The position numbers and the translations under genes are program-made. 64,000 nt of DNA from Formicarius rufipectus (lineage: Eukaryota; Chordata; Aves; Passeriformes; Formicariidae): NCBI GenBank assembly GCA_013399695.1, contig VXAU01002296.1, forward strand, positions 418,811 through 482,810, written 5' to 3'. How positions within the stretch are numbered: the first letter of the stretch is position 1; every line of letters starts with the position of its first letter. This document shows positions 51,151-64,000 of this stretch, piece by piece. Under the pieces are notes generated by a model. The model was not told the DNA's origin and searched no databases. It saw only the letters and a program-made list of their open reading frames with translations.

Positions 51151-54100
51151 AGTTTCACTTTAGGGATCTGGCTGGCATAGAGCTCAGAGACTGCACTTGT
51201 AGCATTACTAATGGAACTTTGTTTTCAGTGTAGAAATCAAATATGAAGTGTTCACACTACGTTACTGAACACATCCAGCTTTAGTATGCTGTCTTCTCTG
51301 ATCTGTAGTCTACAGATATTGCCCTAAAAGTACAGATAGGACAGGGGCTCCTGAGATTAAGTAAAGCATTGGCAGAAAAAGACTTGATTTAACCAAACTT
51401 CTGTTGACAATAAAACACATTTTGTTAGTTAACTTTATGTTTTAGGAATGTAATTACACTTTCAGTTGGTTTTTAAGTGCCATTGCACAGTAATGCCAAA
51501 AAAATTAGTCTCTCTTGTTCTCTATGTTCACTTGGTAAGGAATTTATGGCCTTCAGACATGGATGTGTCATTAGTATGAGGGATATCACTGTAAATGTTG
51601 AATTTTGAACTGATTTATTGCCAGGCTCCTTAGCTCAGCTGTGCTGTAATTCTGCTAGAGGTGGAGCAAATTATACACGATTGCTTCATAAGCTGAATGT
51701 CTAGCATTGAAAAAAATCACTTGTGGTCCAGATTTGCACTGTCTGGATGCTGCTCCACCTCTCTGACCCAAGAGACTTTTTTCCTGTATTATTTCATGAT
51801 CGTTTTCATAGGTATTTTTTATTTATTAAAAGCAATCCAGGATACTGAGTACAATTTATTTTAAATCTAGCAAATACAAAAGAAAGAGAGACCTCATTTT
51901 ACCAAAAATAATGTTATTTCTTCAAAGTAGCCGAATATGATAATTTAAATTAAATATTCAGGATTTTTCAGCTTGATTTGCTGTGTTTTATTTATTAGTG
52001 AATTTTTAAATGATTTAAAATTGGATGAATATTCTTGTAAGGTGTAATGGTGACCATATTATTCCACTGAAAAGGCATGAAAATCTCTGAACATGCAACA
52101 ATTTATCTGATGAACTTACAAGGTGTTGCCTTACCTAACATGCTTACTGCAAGTGACTGCTTATGTTTTAGATCTCCTATAATCATTTCCATAATTTTCC
52201 AATTGAGAGTAAGGCAAATAATACTCAGTAAGCACTTATTAGACTGAAAATGGTGAGTTGAATTTATTTTATTGTGCAGAAATGCTTTCAGAGATAGAAA
52301 ATATTAGAAAAATAAAACATTTAATGATGGATATTAAAAGAAAATGCTGTTCTGAAACTTATACCAGCACTGAACTTGTTTTTTAGTATTTTAGAATTAA
52401 GAATGATATTGTGACATACTCCCTCTAAATGATACTACAGAGTACCTACAGAACACCATGTTGAATATTTTTTTCAATAAAGCAATAGTCTGCCTTAATT
52501 TTTCTGCCTAATTAATTTGTTTATATCAAGGTGTTATCTTCAGAGTAGGCAAATTAGAAGTATACAATTGATTCCTGTTAGAATATAAATGTTCTTTCAA
52601 ACAGATTCAAGTTTTTAATTCCAATACCAAATGTATTACATAAATGTTTAAAACTAACTCTCTGTGTTGAAGATGAGTCCTGAGAGCCATGGAAGACTGA
52701 ATTCTTTGGGGCTTGTTAGAAATTAAACCTCTGTAATTTGAATTGTGTAAACATTCACATTGAAATTACTTCTGTGTTTCAAGATGGTGAAGCTCTTTAG
52801 GCTTTCTTAATGACTGTTTGAGACGATGAGGGTCTGACAGTACCTTTTACTGAGAGTTTTAGCTGTTTTAATCTAATTTTTGGGGAGTACAGCAAGCTCA
52901 ACTAATTTAATAAGGATTTTGGAAAGTGATGATTTTATAGAAGTCCTTTTGAACAGTGTGTTTATAGCTATACAAAATGCTACATGTGCATAACATTTTT
53001 GATTGCACAGTATATCTGGGGCAAAATTTTTTTTCCCCATTAATATGTCCTCTCTTTCTGAGCTAAATGATTAGACACTGGTTATGGTACTATCATTTCT
53101 ACTTCAGTATCTTCTGTAACCACAAAATATGTGTTACTAATCAGGAAGATATTTCATTAGTTTCAGAATTTTGAAATTATTCTGTTAGAAGTGGGAACAT
53201 TGACAATGTAATAATTTTTAAATCTAATTGCTTTCACCTGTTAAAATAAGTAAAATACATGATGGTGGAAAATATGTGCGCGTTAGAATGGAAGAGTTGC
53301 ACACATACCCTGAAGTTATAGGACTTTTTTTTTTTTTTCCCTTGTCTGAGAGAAATCTCTGTCTGTTTTCTACTGCTACATCTACTCAAAAGTCTGTGTG
53401 GCTTTTGAAAGCCAACAATTCTGCAACATACAATATTTCAGGCTAGCAGCTACTGCCGAGTAATGAGGCATGGGAGCAGCTGGTATTGGTTTATGTCAGG
53501 AGCTTTGTGTCTGATTCTATTAGCCTACCTACAGATATAACTGCTCTCTTCACTGTGATCTAAACATAGAACAAATAATTCATAATTTTAAAAGAGTTAA
53601 TTGATCTTTTCTATGTTTTGTTTGAAGTTTATTGTGTGAGTCTAATCAATGGTGAAGTAAACTGTGAGTTACTACTAAAAGCTAAGGCAATTCTTAACTA
53701 AGCAAAAGAACAGGAACTTTTATAGATAGAAAAGATGAATGTTTGTCACTGAACCCTACTGAATCTAAACAAAGAAAAAGATTACCTAATAGTCTTGCAA
53801 TGCATTTGAAGTACAGTCTCCTGTTTGTTTGGGGAGTTGAATGGAATATATGTCTTAAAATATTTCAGCAGGAGAAGTGGTGTATTCCAGTGGGTAGATC
53901 TTAACAGTACTAAATTACTGTATCTTTTTTCCCTAGTTAAGACCCATACTGTAAGGTGAAAATAATTGAAGCTTTTTTTTACTGTGCTCCAATGCATTTT
54001 ATAGCTAATTTGTACTAATGATGAATTGCCTTGTAGGGGATTCTATGCAGGTTTATTATTATTTATATATTTTCTGCCCAGTTTGTGTTAGTTAAGTGAA

Positions 54101-55279
54101 TAATAACACTGTCTTTAAAACTTAATTCACATTCTAATTATAAAGATTCAGTGTCAGAGAGCTGAGTTATACAGACAGTCAAGTTTCACAAAACAAATTT
54201 TGCCACAAACACAAAACAAGTAATTAAAGATGATACTTGAAAATACTGTTCTTCTGGTAAAAAGAAAGTATATTTTTGGTATTCCAAATGCATAGTTGTT
54301 TTCTTTAGGTTTTGAGTACTCTTTTGTCTCCGAAAGTGGACACTTGAATGGAGACAACAGGGTGGACCTAACGTCTTTTAGGTATTAGCACAACATGAAA
54401 GTGATACTTTTCCTAAAGCTGGAAGGCACTGTACCTGATGCTGCTTATTTTTTTTTTAATTACTATTTCCCTATTACTGCCACCTAAAAGTTCCTTTCAA
54501 AATGTTATATTTATGGTCCATCTGAACTCAGATTAATTGCATGTACCCATTAATGAAATAGAGTATATGATACTTAAAATATTTAATATACAGTTTATGA
54601 TTTAAATATATCTACATGCAATGCATATACATACTACTTTTAAAGACTTTTTTCTGTACTTTAAGTTTTTCAGATACATTAGTTAACCTGACTAGTGTTA
54701 AGGTGGAAGTGGATCAGTTTATGAGGAAAATACACAGCATATTTGCCGATGATAACAGTAGGTTTGAGGGGTAGATAATCCTTATTCATGTCCATAACAC
54801 TTTGTCTTTAGGATAACAAATTACTATTTTAAATACTATTTGAAATTAGTGATATCATTGCTTATTTTAGGTAAAATAACAAATTGATTAAGCAGTGCAA
54901 TTACATGTACTATTAATTTAGCTTTCAATTGGAATGCAGCTAGAATATAATACAACCTCTAGTACACAGAAAATCAGTGATTATCAACCATTTCTGTTCA
55001 AGAAGTGAATCTGAATAATTTTACAGAATTTTGTTCAGCTTACTGTACCCAACTAGCACTTCCAGAGCTTAAATTTCTCTGTATGATGTGTTGCTTATGG
55101 TCTTAGTGACCTCTAGTTTCAAGTCCTTAGCCCTAAGTCTGGTCATCCAGTGTTGATTGGTTTTGGCCTCGTTCCACTGTAGGTGGTTTCAATAAATTCT
55201 CTCAGGCTTTATGACAAAAATTGTTCATAAAGTAATTGGGAGATTTCCTCAGAGCACTCTACATCAAAGGATGCTTAAT
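51151..55279. other. AT-rich noncoding stretch
   Basis: No gene or named repeat was recognised. Homopolymer T runs occur near 53325-53338 and A/T-rich simple sequence is frequent. Confidence 0.55.
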
Positions 55280-55620
55280 TGTCCCGGCCATGCAAGAAGA
55301 AAAACAAGATGTGAAGTGCTCAGTTTAATTAGGCCACAACTTTATTAACTCAACTGGGAGCACTAGCCGGCAATAAATGCAGGTCATTGTTCTTTCCTTG
55401 ATCATTCCTGGTTTTGGAGGACTGCTGTTCACTTTCCTTTGCAAGCCCCAGTGATGGGACCTTATGACTCTTCCCTTGTGCGTGGGCTAAGTTAGGGAAT
55501 ATGTGAAATAGGGATTTGTCCTTTTGGTATCACATATAGAGAGTCATGCAGCTTTCCCTTGCCTGTCCAGTGACTTTCTCATAACTCCTTATTTAAGATA
55601 AATATTCAGGGGAAAGAACC
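55280..55620. mobile_element. Possible LTR fragment
   Basis: The block opens with TGTCCCGGCC, a TG start typical of LTRs, and is compositionally distinct from its left flank. Read on the reverse strand it contains GTTAATAAAGTTGTGGCC at about 55333-55350, a polyadenylation signal placed as in an LTR R region, followed by the block that would end the element. No matching CA terminus, target-site duplication, primer binding site or coding remnant could be fixed, so this stays tentative. Confidence 0.25.
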
Positions 55621-55628
55621 CTATTCAG

Positions 55629-55771
55629 GAAAAAAAAAGAAAAAAACCACAAAAAACCCACAAAAAATCCAACAACAACAAAACCAAACCAAAACATAAA
55701 AAAACAAACAAAACCAAAAACAAACCAAAACCAAAAACACACAAAAAACAAAAACAAACAAACAAAAAACC
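55629..55771. repeat. A/C-rich low-complexity tract
   Basis: Irregular (CAAA)n, (CCAAA)n and (CAA)n runs fill about 140 bases. A long reverse-strand open frame from 56157 down to 55621 owes its phenylalanine-, cysteine- and valine-rich C-terminal third to this tract. The remaining part of that frame resembles no known protein. Confidence 0.9.
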
Positions 55772-56940
55772 AGCCTAAAACTATTTTGAAAAGGATATTC
55801 CTGCAGTAAAAGAAATAAATGTAATTTTAAGAGCATGAAGATGGGCATAAGAAATGCTCCCATGTGTCTGTGCTGTTTTCTGCATCTTAAAAGCAGTACT
55901 TTGATGCTTTTCCTTAAGACAGTATAAGCAATTAAAGTGATTTTATACATGACAGATGTAGTTACAGCTCCAGAGCAGGGCAAGGCTTTGCTTTGCAAAA
56001 CACAGAGCAATGCAGTGTAGAGATGAGTTTCTCCAGCCATGGAGAACAAGGCAATTGATACTTCTGGGAAGCAAGCAACTACTTTGGAAGACTCCTGTCT
56101 TCCTGGGACAAAGGGCCCATATGGCACTTCAGTTTTCAACTTCTTAGGTTGGTTCATATTAAGTGTCTCATCTGGTTTTACTGCTTCTATAAAGAAGAAA
56201 TAATTTGTAAGTTTGCAATTAGCAGAGCTCTTCCACCATGAGAAAACAAATTTCTCCTGTTCCTGAAAAGGACAAAAAAATAAATGCCAATACTTTCTGA
56301 AGAGATTCCTGAGCCCTTTAAAAAGATGAGTTACACCCTCTGAAGAGGTACAGATATACCCTTAGTATTCAAGGAACTTTCCACATTCTACTTTTAATAA
56401 ACAATCAAACTTTTATAGCAAACATTTTCTACAAACCCACATTTTCTAATTAAAAGTTTGTTTTCTGGAAGGAACTCCAGGTGGTATAATTAGTGAAATA
56501 TATTTTAATGATAAATCTTCCTTGTCCTATTTTTTTTTTAATAACAAAAAACGTCCTATGCATTTGAGATGCTCCCTATGGGTTGTATATAAGAGCTTGG
56601 TTAATTAGCTAATCAACTTACCCACCTTACCTTTTAAATGTGTCCTGTTTCACAGGTGTAATCTCAAATTTTATTTGGGATACAGGGGATAAATAAAGCA
56701 TTTGGTACTCACCCTAGCCTGCACAGAAGAAAAGATTTTGAGCTGCCCTTTAGAATGTCAGTTTCTCAAGGGGCACAGCAGTTGTGGCTCTCAGACTCTG
56801 GTCAGTCTGCTTACCTTCAGCCTATCCCTGGGTCTCTTGCATTAGACCATTCCAAAAGAGAATAGCCTAGATGCTGAAGCCACACTAAAATAGTGTTAAT
56901 GCTGTGTTTGGTGTTTTGTTTTGTGTTTGGTTTTTTTGCT
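55772..56940. other. Noncoding stretch
   Basis: No gene was recognised, aside from the unrecognised reverse-strand frame whose first 120 codons span about 55795-56157. The last 40 bases become G/T-rich and lead into the next repeat. Confidence 0.5.
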
Positions 56941-57275
56941 TGTTTGTTTTTGGTTTTTGTTTGTTTGTGGTGTTTTGGTTTGGGTTGTTTTTTTTAAACA
57001 CAAAACAAAACAAAAACCAAAATAAACTCTTAAGAGTCTCCTTTTCTTCACATGTGATTTATTTGGTTTTATCTTTTTTTTTTTTTTTTTTTTTTTATTT
57101 TCAATTAGTNNNNTGTTTGTTTTTGGGTTTTGTTTGTTTGTGGTGTTTTGGTTTGGGTTGTTTTTTTTAAACACAAAACAAAACAAAAACCAAAATAAAC
57201 TCTTAACAGCCTCTTAAGAGTCTCCTTTTCTTCACATGTGATTTATTTGGTTTTATCTTTTTTTTTTTTTTTTTT
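56941..57275. repeat. Duplicated ~160-base unit on both sides of a 4-N gap
   Basis: The unit runs from TGTTTGTTTTTGG through a G/T-rich arm, an A/C-rich arm, CTCTTAAGAGTCTCC, TTCTTCACATGTGATTTATT and a poly-T tract. The first copy is at about 56941-57096 and the second starts at 57114, an offset of 173. The copies are nearly identical except for an extra 11 bases (CTCTTAACAGC) in the second. Within each copy the G/T arm can pair with the A/C arm, for example TTTTGGTTT at 56973 with AAACCAAAA at 57014. Confidence 0.9.
57110..57113. other. Assembly gap (4 N)
   Basis: Four undetermined bases fall between the first copy's poly-T tract and the start of the second copy of the flanking unit. The position suggests that two contig ends were joined without merging. 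Confidence 0.98.
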
Positions 57276-60200
57276 TAAGTTGCAATCAGTATATTGTTCT
57301 TTCTTGTACTCGTTTTCTGCCTTCCTCTTCCTTTCCTTTATTTTGGCTCTTATAGTTCCAGTTGCTTTGAAGTTTTTATTCTAATACATGGCGAGCACTG
57401 ACCAAACTCACAACTGTTCCATGTTCTTCCTTTTTTTGTGTGTGTGTTCTGTCTAAAAACATCTTTAGTTTCTGTTCTAAATGGTTGGCATTGGATAGTA
57501 TTTCTTTCAAGGAAAGTAACCAGTGACCAAGCATTTGAATCCAACCTTAGAGTTACTGAAGTTACTCCAGACATTGATAAGTGAGGGATTGTTATAGAAC
57601 TTGTCAGCACAGTTCAGGTTCTGGAAACACCTTTCAATATGAAAGGGAAAAATGGTTAATTGCACCAAAAATATATGTGGGAGTAAGTGTAGTGTGGCCA
57701 CTATTGATGAGTGTAGTCACATGAAATAGATGTTAATTACGTGTCCCTTTAAGCCTGCTCAGATTTCTTCTCCCCCTCCTCCTTCTCCAGTATCATTCTC
57801 AAAGTCCCTCCTGTAGACAGTAGGTTTCTCTGAAAACCCAGAGTAGTGTAGTGCTGACCAACATCATTGCCTCTCTGCCTGTTTTTCCCATGGTGCTACC
57901 CTATTAACTTCATTCTCTTGAGATCTTAAATCATACATTTTAATCCAAAATTTCTAGCATCACTGTCATCTCCTAACATAAACAACAAAATCAATTGTAA
58001 AATCAGTTTAATCACCACATTGAGTTTCTGTCTGCTTTTGAATTTTATAAGGTAGGCAATTTCTGAGTATTTTGCAATATGTGTATAGCTTACAAGATAT
58101 TTATGGATAGTTTTACTCAAATCCTTACTGTTGACTCATTGGGTTCAATGCAACTACAAAAAGTAGTATTTTGTATTTTATTTTATTTTGTGCTAATCTA
58201 CTGTGAATAAAGGATATGCATTGCTCTGTTGCAAAGCAGTACCTTTTTTTTCTGGAGGCTTTACTTCTACAGATATGCACTAGCCTTATTTTTTTCCATC
58301 TGGGAAAAGGGCTTCTGTCCCTGTGTGGACACTGTTAATTTGAATGGAGTTATGGTTATTCCTGTCATATCATTATTTATCATCTGCTTCCTTGGTTTAT
58401 GAAGAATTCTATCAGCTGCTTTGGTAGGAAAAACAAAATATATATATATATAAAGAAGGATGCACATAGCATATCTGGTTTCCTGAGTACCTGAAAAATG
58501 ACAGTAGCTTTAGTGTTGCTCTTTAGTAAGTTGAATAATTCTGAAAAATAGGTGAATGCTCTTTTTGTAGGGTATCTATGCAGGAAAAAGACCTTCAAAA
58601 ATTTAGGAAAAATTGAAAATACTTTCTAAATTATTATCCAGAGAGGAAAGAAAAAAACAAACCCATTGCAGATTAAGAAACCTCACATGAGGCTAAAATG
58701 TAATGATGAGTATGAGTATACTGTCATCAGTGGATAAGATGTGCTGTATAAATGTTTTCTTACATGTTGATACTGCCCTATGGTAGATGTGAAAATGATT
58801 CTGGTGGTTTTTAGTTTACACTGATGTACTGACTTAGAACCTCTGGCAGAACACGGTCTGAAGTGCTGAGTGAAGACAATCTTGTTGATAAAAGTGAAGG
58901 TATGTAAGGAAACCTGCGGATTTGAGTAGTGTGGGAAAAAAGAGTCCTTGGACATGTACAAGGAGAATTTTTACTGTCTGATACACTCTACAGAGAGTGT
59001 CACTGTACTGAGGGAGTAATACATATTTCCCAGTATGTGCTTCTTCTGCACCCAGACTTCTTGTGGAGTCTCTCACAAATAGGCTGTTTGTTCTTCTGGT
59101 TTCTTTTTCCTGAAGTTCAGATGAGGAACCAGTGTCCTCCCTTACTTTTTCATGGATTGGCCAAGAGTGCACTAACTCTTAAGGTCCCTACCTATGAATC
59201 CTGTCAGTATTTGTTCCACGGGGACAAACTCCTGCAAGAGTAGTTGTTACTCCAACAGCATCTCTAACCAGTGGTGGTATAGCATTTCTATTCCACTCCT
59301 CTTTTTTATAGTATCAGTCCAACTGCTTTTCCTGATCTGGGTAAAGGTAAGATGTTTTCCTTCTTATTTTCTCCTTCTATAAAATTATTTTCTGTTACTG
59401 CTACAGCCGTGGAAGATAAGGAAAAGACGTTACCTCACAGGTTTTCCTTAGGGTGAGGGATGTTATAACTCAGGAAGAGAGAGACGTCTGTCTTTTCTTT
59501 AGTCCTGCACAGATGTTGGTGAGCCCCATACAAACATTGCTTGCTGTAGCAAAGACATACATTACCCACAATAGAGAAGCTTTAGTCAAAAATGGGTGTC
59601 TAAGAAAAACTCTGTTACATAGAAAAATCTCTGCAGCTGGGCTCTGCCATTATATAACATTGCTCAAAAAACCACAACCGTATTGAAGATCTGATTGTCT
59701 TCAATCACTGCCATTTTAAGAAAAGCTTTCAAGCTGAAACTCAGTTCATTGTTGGTTGCATTTTGGATATTCTTTCAAATTTTTAAAAAAATTTTAACAG
59801 GAGGTAGGAAATTAAAAGTTCCTATTTATAAGCCTTTAGTACCCACTTAGCTTCCTAATTCTGGCAACTGTATTTTAATATGTTCATGTAAATTTTGGTG
59901 TTCTAAGGTATAGAAACAAGTCTTATTTCTAAAAAAATGCACATTTATATAATCAGGAGGATCCATATGAAATGTCTGATGTCTGTCTGCCATAGCAATT
60001 GTGACACAGCCCCTATTTCGGTGGGTACGTTAATAATATAATACCTTTATCTTCCTTTTTCACTAATAAGCTTCAGGTGGTGGAAGCTCTGTCACATATG
60101 GGATGGCCTAGGAGATACTTTATGGTTGACTGAAAGGCAGAATGATTGTGTAGATCTTCCCCTACAAAACTGGACTAATAAAGTGACATAGAAATCTACA

Positions 60201-63200
60201 TTGTGCTTTCTTAAAATATGTGTTTAAATCTATGGCAATGCATATTTAAATGGGGGAAATGAGAAACTAGTTCCAGGTTTTCACATGATAAACAAAAGAA
60301 CAACTTCATCATCTTAGGTGTAACTGAGCTGGATAGCAAATTCTTAAAATCTAATTATATTAATTTTTGGTAAAAAGAAATGCAAGGGGGATGTCACTTT
60401 TCTGCCAAAAGGGTTCATTTGAACAGCTTCCATATGAGGCCATGTCAAACACCTATAGAGCAGCTTCTTTCCATTTTCAATGCACACCATTTTTAATTCT
60501 TTTTAGCCATGTTGTCCAGCTGACAAACCTGAATGCACCTTGAAGAAGGTTCAGCACTCCGACTGAAGTACCTGGCTACATGCCTTGTAATAGGTGTCTG
60601 TGCTTGCAGTAGTGGCCAAGTTTCACTTTGTCGTGACTGGAGCTCCCACTTAATATGGACAACTGCATCTGGAAAATGATTTTGCTTTCCTTTAAGCAGG
60701 TGTCTCGAGTGGGATTTATTTGCCTAAACAAACCTTTCTAGTGTCACTAGAGATGTCTTCAGATATTTGAGATGTCCACAGTAGCAGATCTAATGGGACA
60801 CCTCTGTTCTCCTGGACTGATAGCTGAAAATTTAGCATGATATCCTAAGTCATCTAAAATAATAACATTTAACATTTAGTCAACTAAGAACTCTTGTAAA
60901 TGGGAAGTTTCATTTCTCTCTAGGCTCCATGTACTGTACAGACTGTAGAATAAAGTACATTTTTTTTATTGTAATATGTTATTAGAAACTGAACATACAT
61001 GTTAGCACCTAAATTTTAATGCTTTAATGTGAAGCTAAATCCTGCCTTTGTACATCACTTTTGGAATACAAAGCTCAAACAATTCCGTTCCCCCCCACCC
61101 CCACCGGTATATAAGTGTTTTAAATTTAAATTAGTTATTGCAAAACAGTCAGAGCATGTTAGAGATGTTTCTCCATTGATGCAAGGCTAAGGTTTATCTA
61201 TGTGACACAGACCACAGATGCAACTCAGGTATCAATTTTTATTGTGGTAAAGTGAAGAAATGCCAAGGAACAATGCACTGCCTTTTTTTGTTCTAGTTGT
61301 AATGGAAAGTGATGCAATCCCAGATTGAATTTTTAGGTAACTGCTGAGAAATACTTAGTTTTAAAGACAATCCCTGGACCCTGCTTACCTTTGGTAGGGT
61401 CAAGTACCACTCTCTGATGAAGTTCTTTAAAAGCAGCGTAAAGAAAGCTTCTATATCACCTCATCTAGACTTTTTCTTAGATAAGTTCCTGACCTTTCTC
61501 TCCCATCTAAAAGAGTTGAGATGATCATGTGTGTTCTTAATCTCAATGGCCAGCTTCAATACATTCTCATACACAGTAGGAAAAAGTGGTATGTTTCCTA
61601 CTTCTTTTACATTTTCTAAGATTTTATTTGCCTCTTCCTGTTTAAAAAAAAAAAAAAGTGGAATGTAAGCAGTTCAAGTTATTTCAGAATCTGTGCAGGA
61701 AGCAAATACATAATGGTAGGGAGAATGAAAGGACATAGGAGTACAACTCCTAATATTGTTAACATAGCTACTGTATCAGCCAATCCATTTTAAGATAATG
61801 CTTAATTTTAGTCTTTCAGTATATATTTTTTTTAGATTTTAGCATTGGGCAATAATAATTTGGGGATTGTGATAGCAATACATTGTTCTAGAATGGTGGT
61901 TTCTCACTTTTGGTAATGTAATTTCTAAAGAAGGAAGGTTCCATTTTTACCAGTTTGCAGATTAAGAAATGCGACTTCATTTAGCTGGAATTACATGCTA
62001 GCCACATCATGTCTCCTCTCTTTGGAAAGCACCTAGCACATTGTGTTTGCATTCAGGTGTAAATTTGTAATTTATACCTGAATTTGTAGAGAATCTTTGA
62101 ATCTGATTCTATGCAGTTGGTAGCAGCTTGATGATACTTGGTATAGCTAGGTAGCCTCCCCCCCAGAAAAAGGAATTCCAGTTGATATAGTCATGGATAA
62201 TTTACCTACTAAAGGAATATATTCTGGCAACATATCTAAGAACTGTGACCACTAGGTACTAGGTTCATTTGTAAATAAATTAATATAAAAAGATTATAAA
62301 TTATTTCAAAAGAATAAAACACTGTCCATCAACCTGTGTTAGCAAAGAGGGCATTTACCAATATAATGGTTACTAATTTGGTCAGAAAAGTGGACATGTT
62401 TGTTTTAATCAACTAGACAACACATTGGCATTCAAATGGGCCGAATGCCATTCAGATTTTCTTTGAGATATGTGTTAACATGCTAGATTCAGTTAGACCC
62501 ATTCTGTGTTAGTTCTTGCTTTTTCACAACTTTAAATAAGCCAGTAATGTTTTTAATACAGCTAGAATACCTGTATCAGTGGGACCTCTCAGCTGTTGCT
62601 ACCACCCACTTGTAGTAAAAATACTAATGAGGATGAAGATAACAACATCCTGATTGCTCTCATCCGTATTTACTGTTAGAATGAATAAGCTGTTAAATCA
62701 GTGTATCTGATGATGTAATTACATAGTTGTCAATGCTGTCCTACAGATGTCCTACAGAGGCTTAACTAATCTTAACTAATCCATTGCTAGTTTCCTAACA
62801 AGCAAGGATGACTTTTTCTAGTGCCTCATTTCCTGTATTTTCTGTAACTCTGTATTTCTTAATTGATTTTTTTTCTTCGTGATATTGGTGACCATGAAAA
62901 GATCAAATCAGTTTCTTTCCTCTTACTGAATGAAAGTCTACCCTCACCTCCTAAATTTAATTCTAAGGTGGTATATAATATTCAGTTTAATGAGACTGGT
63001 AGTGCTATTTCATCTTTTTCATGTTCTGCTTAGGCCTGCAGCACAAAATACTCTCCAGTGCTCTCTGCTATGGACTGAGAAGAAAGAGAGTGCAGTCAGT
63101 GCTTTACTCTGATGCATGATGTTGGTATTCTGACTGGGAGAAATAACTCTGAGGAAATAACTTCTGCACTGCTGAGTTTCACACACAAGGGGGATGTTTG

Positions 63201-64000
63201 GTTCTATTCACTTGAGTCAACCTGGTGCAGGTGTGAATAAAAAGTTGTATCTGAGTTTCCATGTCCTTGTTAGCTCTGATTGTATTGCTAAGGCATGGTG
63301 AAATGTAACTCAGTGTTCTTCATGCTACAGTAAGCTTAGTTGTTCAAAGTGAACTTTAGGAGAGCCTTTCTGTACCTCTGAGCATACACAAGACAGTTCC
63401 TTGATTGATGCTGTAAGGTTGGTTGCAAGGGCCAAGAGATTTGCCTGGCTTTTTCACAGGAAGCGAACTATTCATTTTCTTAAAGATAACACAGAAGTAA
63501 CAGTTAAAGTGGGGAATAAAACTTACTCTAGATCATAATGGTCATCATGTTATATATTTACTCTGTCTCATCCCCATTATTAATTTGTCTTGTCTTTTTA
63601 TGGCAACTTTTCTAGAGCAGAGATATTTCTCATATATTTGATTCCATCTAACACCATAGATATATGGAGCTTTCATACATTGTTATTCTACAACTGCTAC
63701 TGTGCCTTTTTTTGTTGTTCAGATTCCTTCCAGATGGGTGTTGTTTTCTGGCATCTTGCCAGTAATAGCTGTGGCATAATAAAGCAATCTAATGTTTCTT
63801 CTAAGGCTGACACAGCACCCATCATTCAGCACCTTTATATAGTGGTATTTTGATGTAACAGCTTTGGTTTTGAGAATAAAGTTTAAATGTGATTGCACTT
63901 ACCTAGATGGAGGCATGGGTTTATCCCCTTGGAGGTGGCTGTCTGAAGGATCTACGGTCAGTTAGTGACCAAAGAGAACAAATGTCCTCACACTTCTTAC
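57276..64000. other. AT-rich noncoding stretch to window end
   Basis: No gene or named repeat was recognised. An (AT)n run is at 58439-58452, an A run at about 61642-61655, and a C-rich run at about 61090-61104. Open frames at 58683-59243 overlap on both strands and show no family resemblance. Confidence 0.55.

Noticed and set aside
55621..56157. 178-codon reverse open frame with hydrophobic C-terminus
   Set aside because: The hydrophobic end is the complement of the A/C-rich tract, not a membrane domain. The remaining 120 codons have no recognisable motif, splice context or start context.
56904..57186. Forward and reverse open frames rich in Phe/Cys/Val or Lys/Asn/Thr
   Set aside because: They run through G/T and A/C simple repeats and across the N gap.
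1..64000. CRISPR arrays, operons, prophage or bacterial-type defence genes
   Set aside because: No spaced direct repeats, no compact coding, and avian retroelements throughout.

Overview
This window looks like nuclear DNA from a bird, most likely a passerine. It is visibly AT-rich and has no operon-like coding layout, ribosome binding sites or CRISPR arrays. No reading frame in it matches a protein I recognise, apart from fragments of retrotransposon reverse transcriptase and endonuclease. The dispersed repeats identify the organism. Several CR1 LINE pieces carry the avian-type 3' end. One SINE joins a tRNA-Ile head to a CR1 tail, which from memory is the structure of passerine TguSINE1. The first 235 bases resemble the 3' end of an RTE-type LINE. 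If that last call is right, the SINE and RTE together would fit a suboscine passerine, but this is inference from remembered repeat families.

Layout. At 1-235 is the RTE-like 3' end, cut by the window edge. At 4721-4853 is the tRNA-Ile/CR1 SINE. At 9583-10124 two CR1 3' ends lie tail to tail. At 11548-12050 is an internally deleted CR1 with endonuclease remnants, followed by an A/C-rich tract. At 14243-14386 is a short reverse CR1 end. A 58-base gap of Ns lies at 18753-18810. At 26460-26481 is a 22-base palindrome beside a homeodomain-site-rich block. At 31640-32130 is a CpG-rich island with tRNA-like A and B boxes. At 38776-40187 is the largest element, a reverse-strand, 5'-truncated, frameshifted CR1 with recognisable reverse transcriptase. 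At 50665-51150 is an internally deleted avian dispersed repeat, and at 55280-55620 a possible LTR fragment. At 56941-57275 a repeated unit flanks a 4-base N gap and may be an assembly artefact.

The rest, well over 90% of the window, is AT-rich single-copy-looking DNA with microsatellites and short palindromes. It is best read as intergenic or long-intron sequence. Two reverse-strand segments near 45.6 kb and 47.8 kb have open frames bounded by plausible splice sites with compatible phase. They are the only hint of a cellular gene and remain weak. I found no convincing new biological system.
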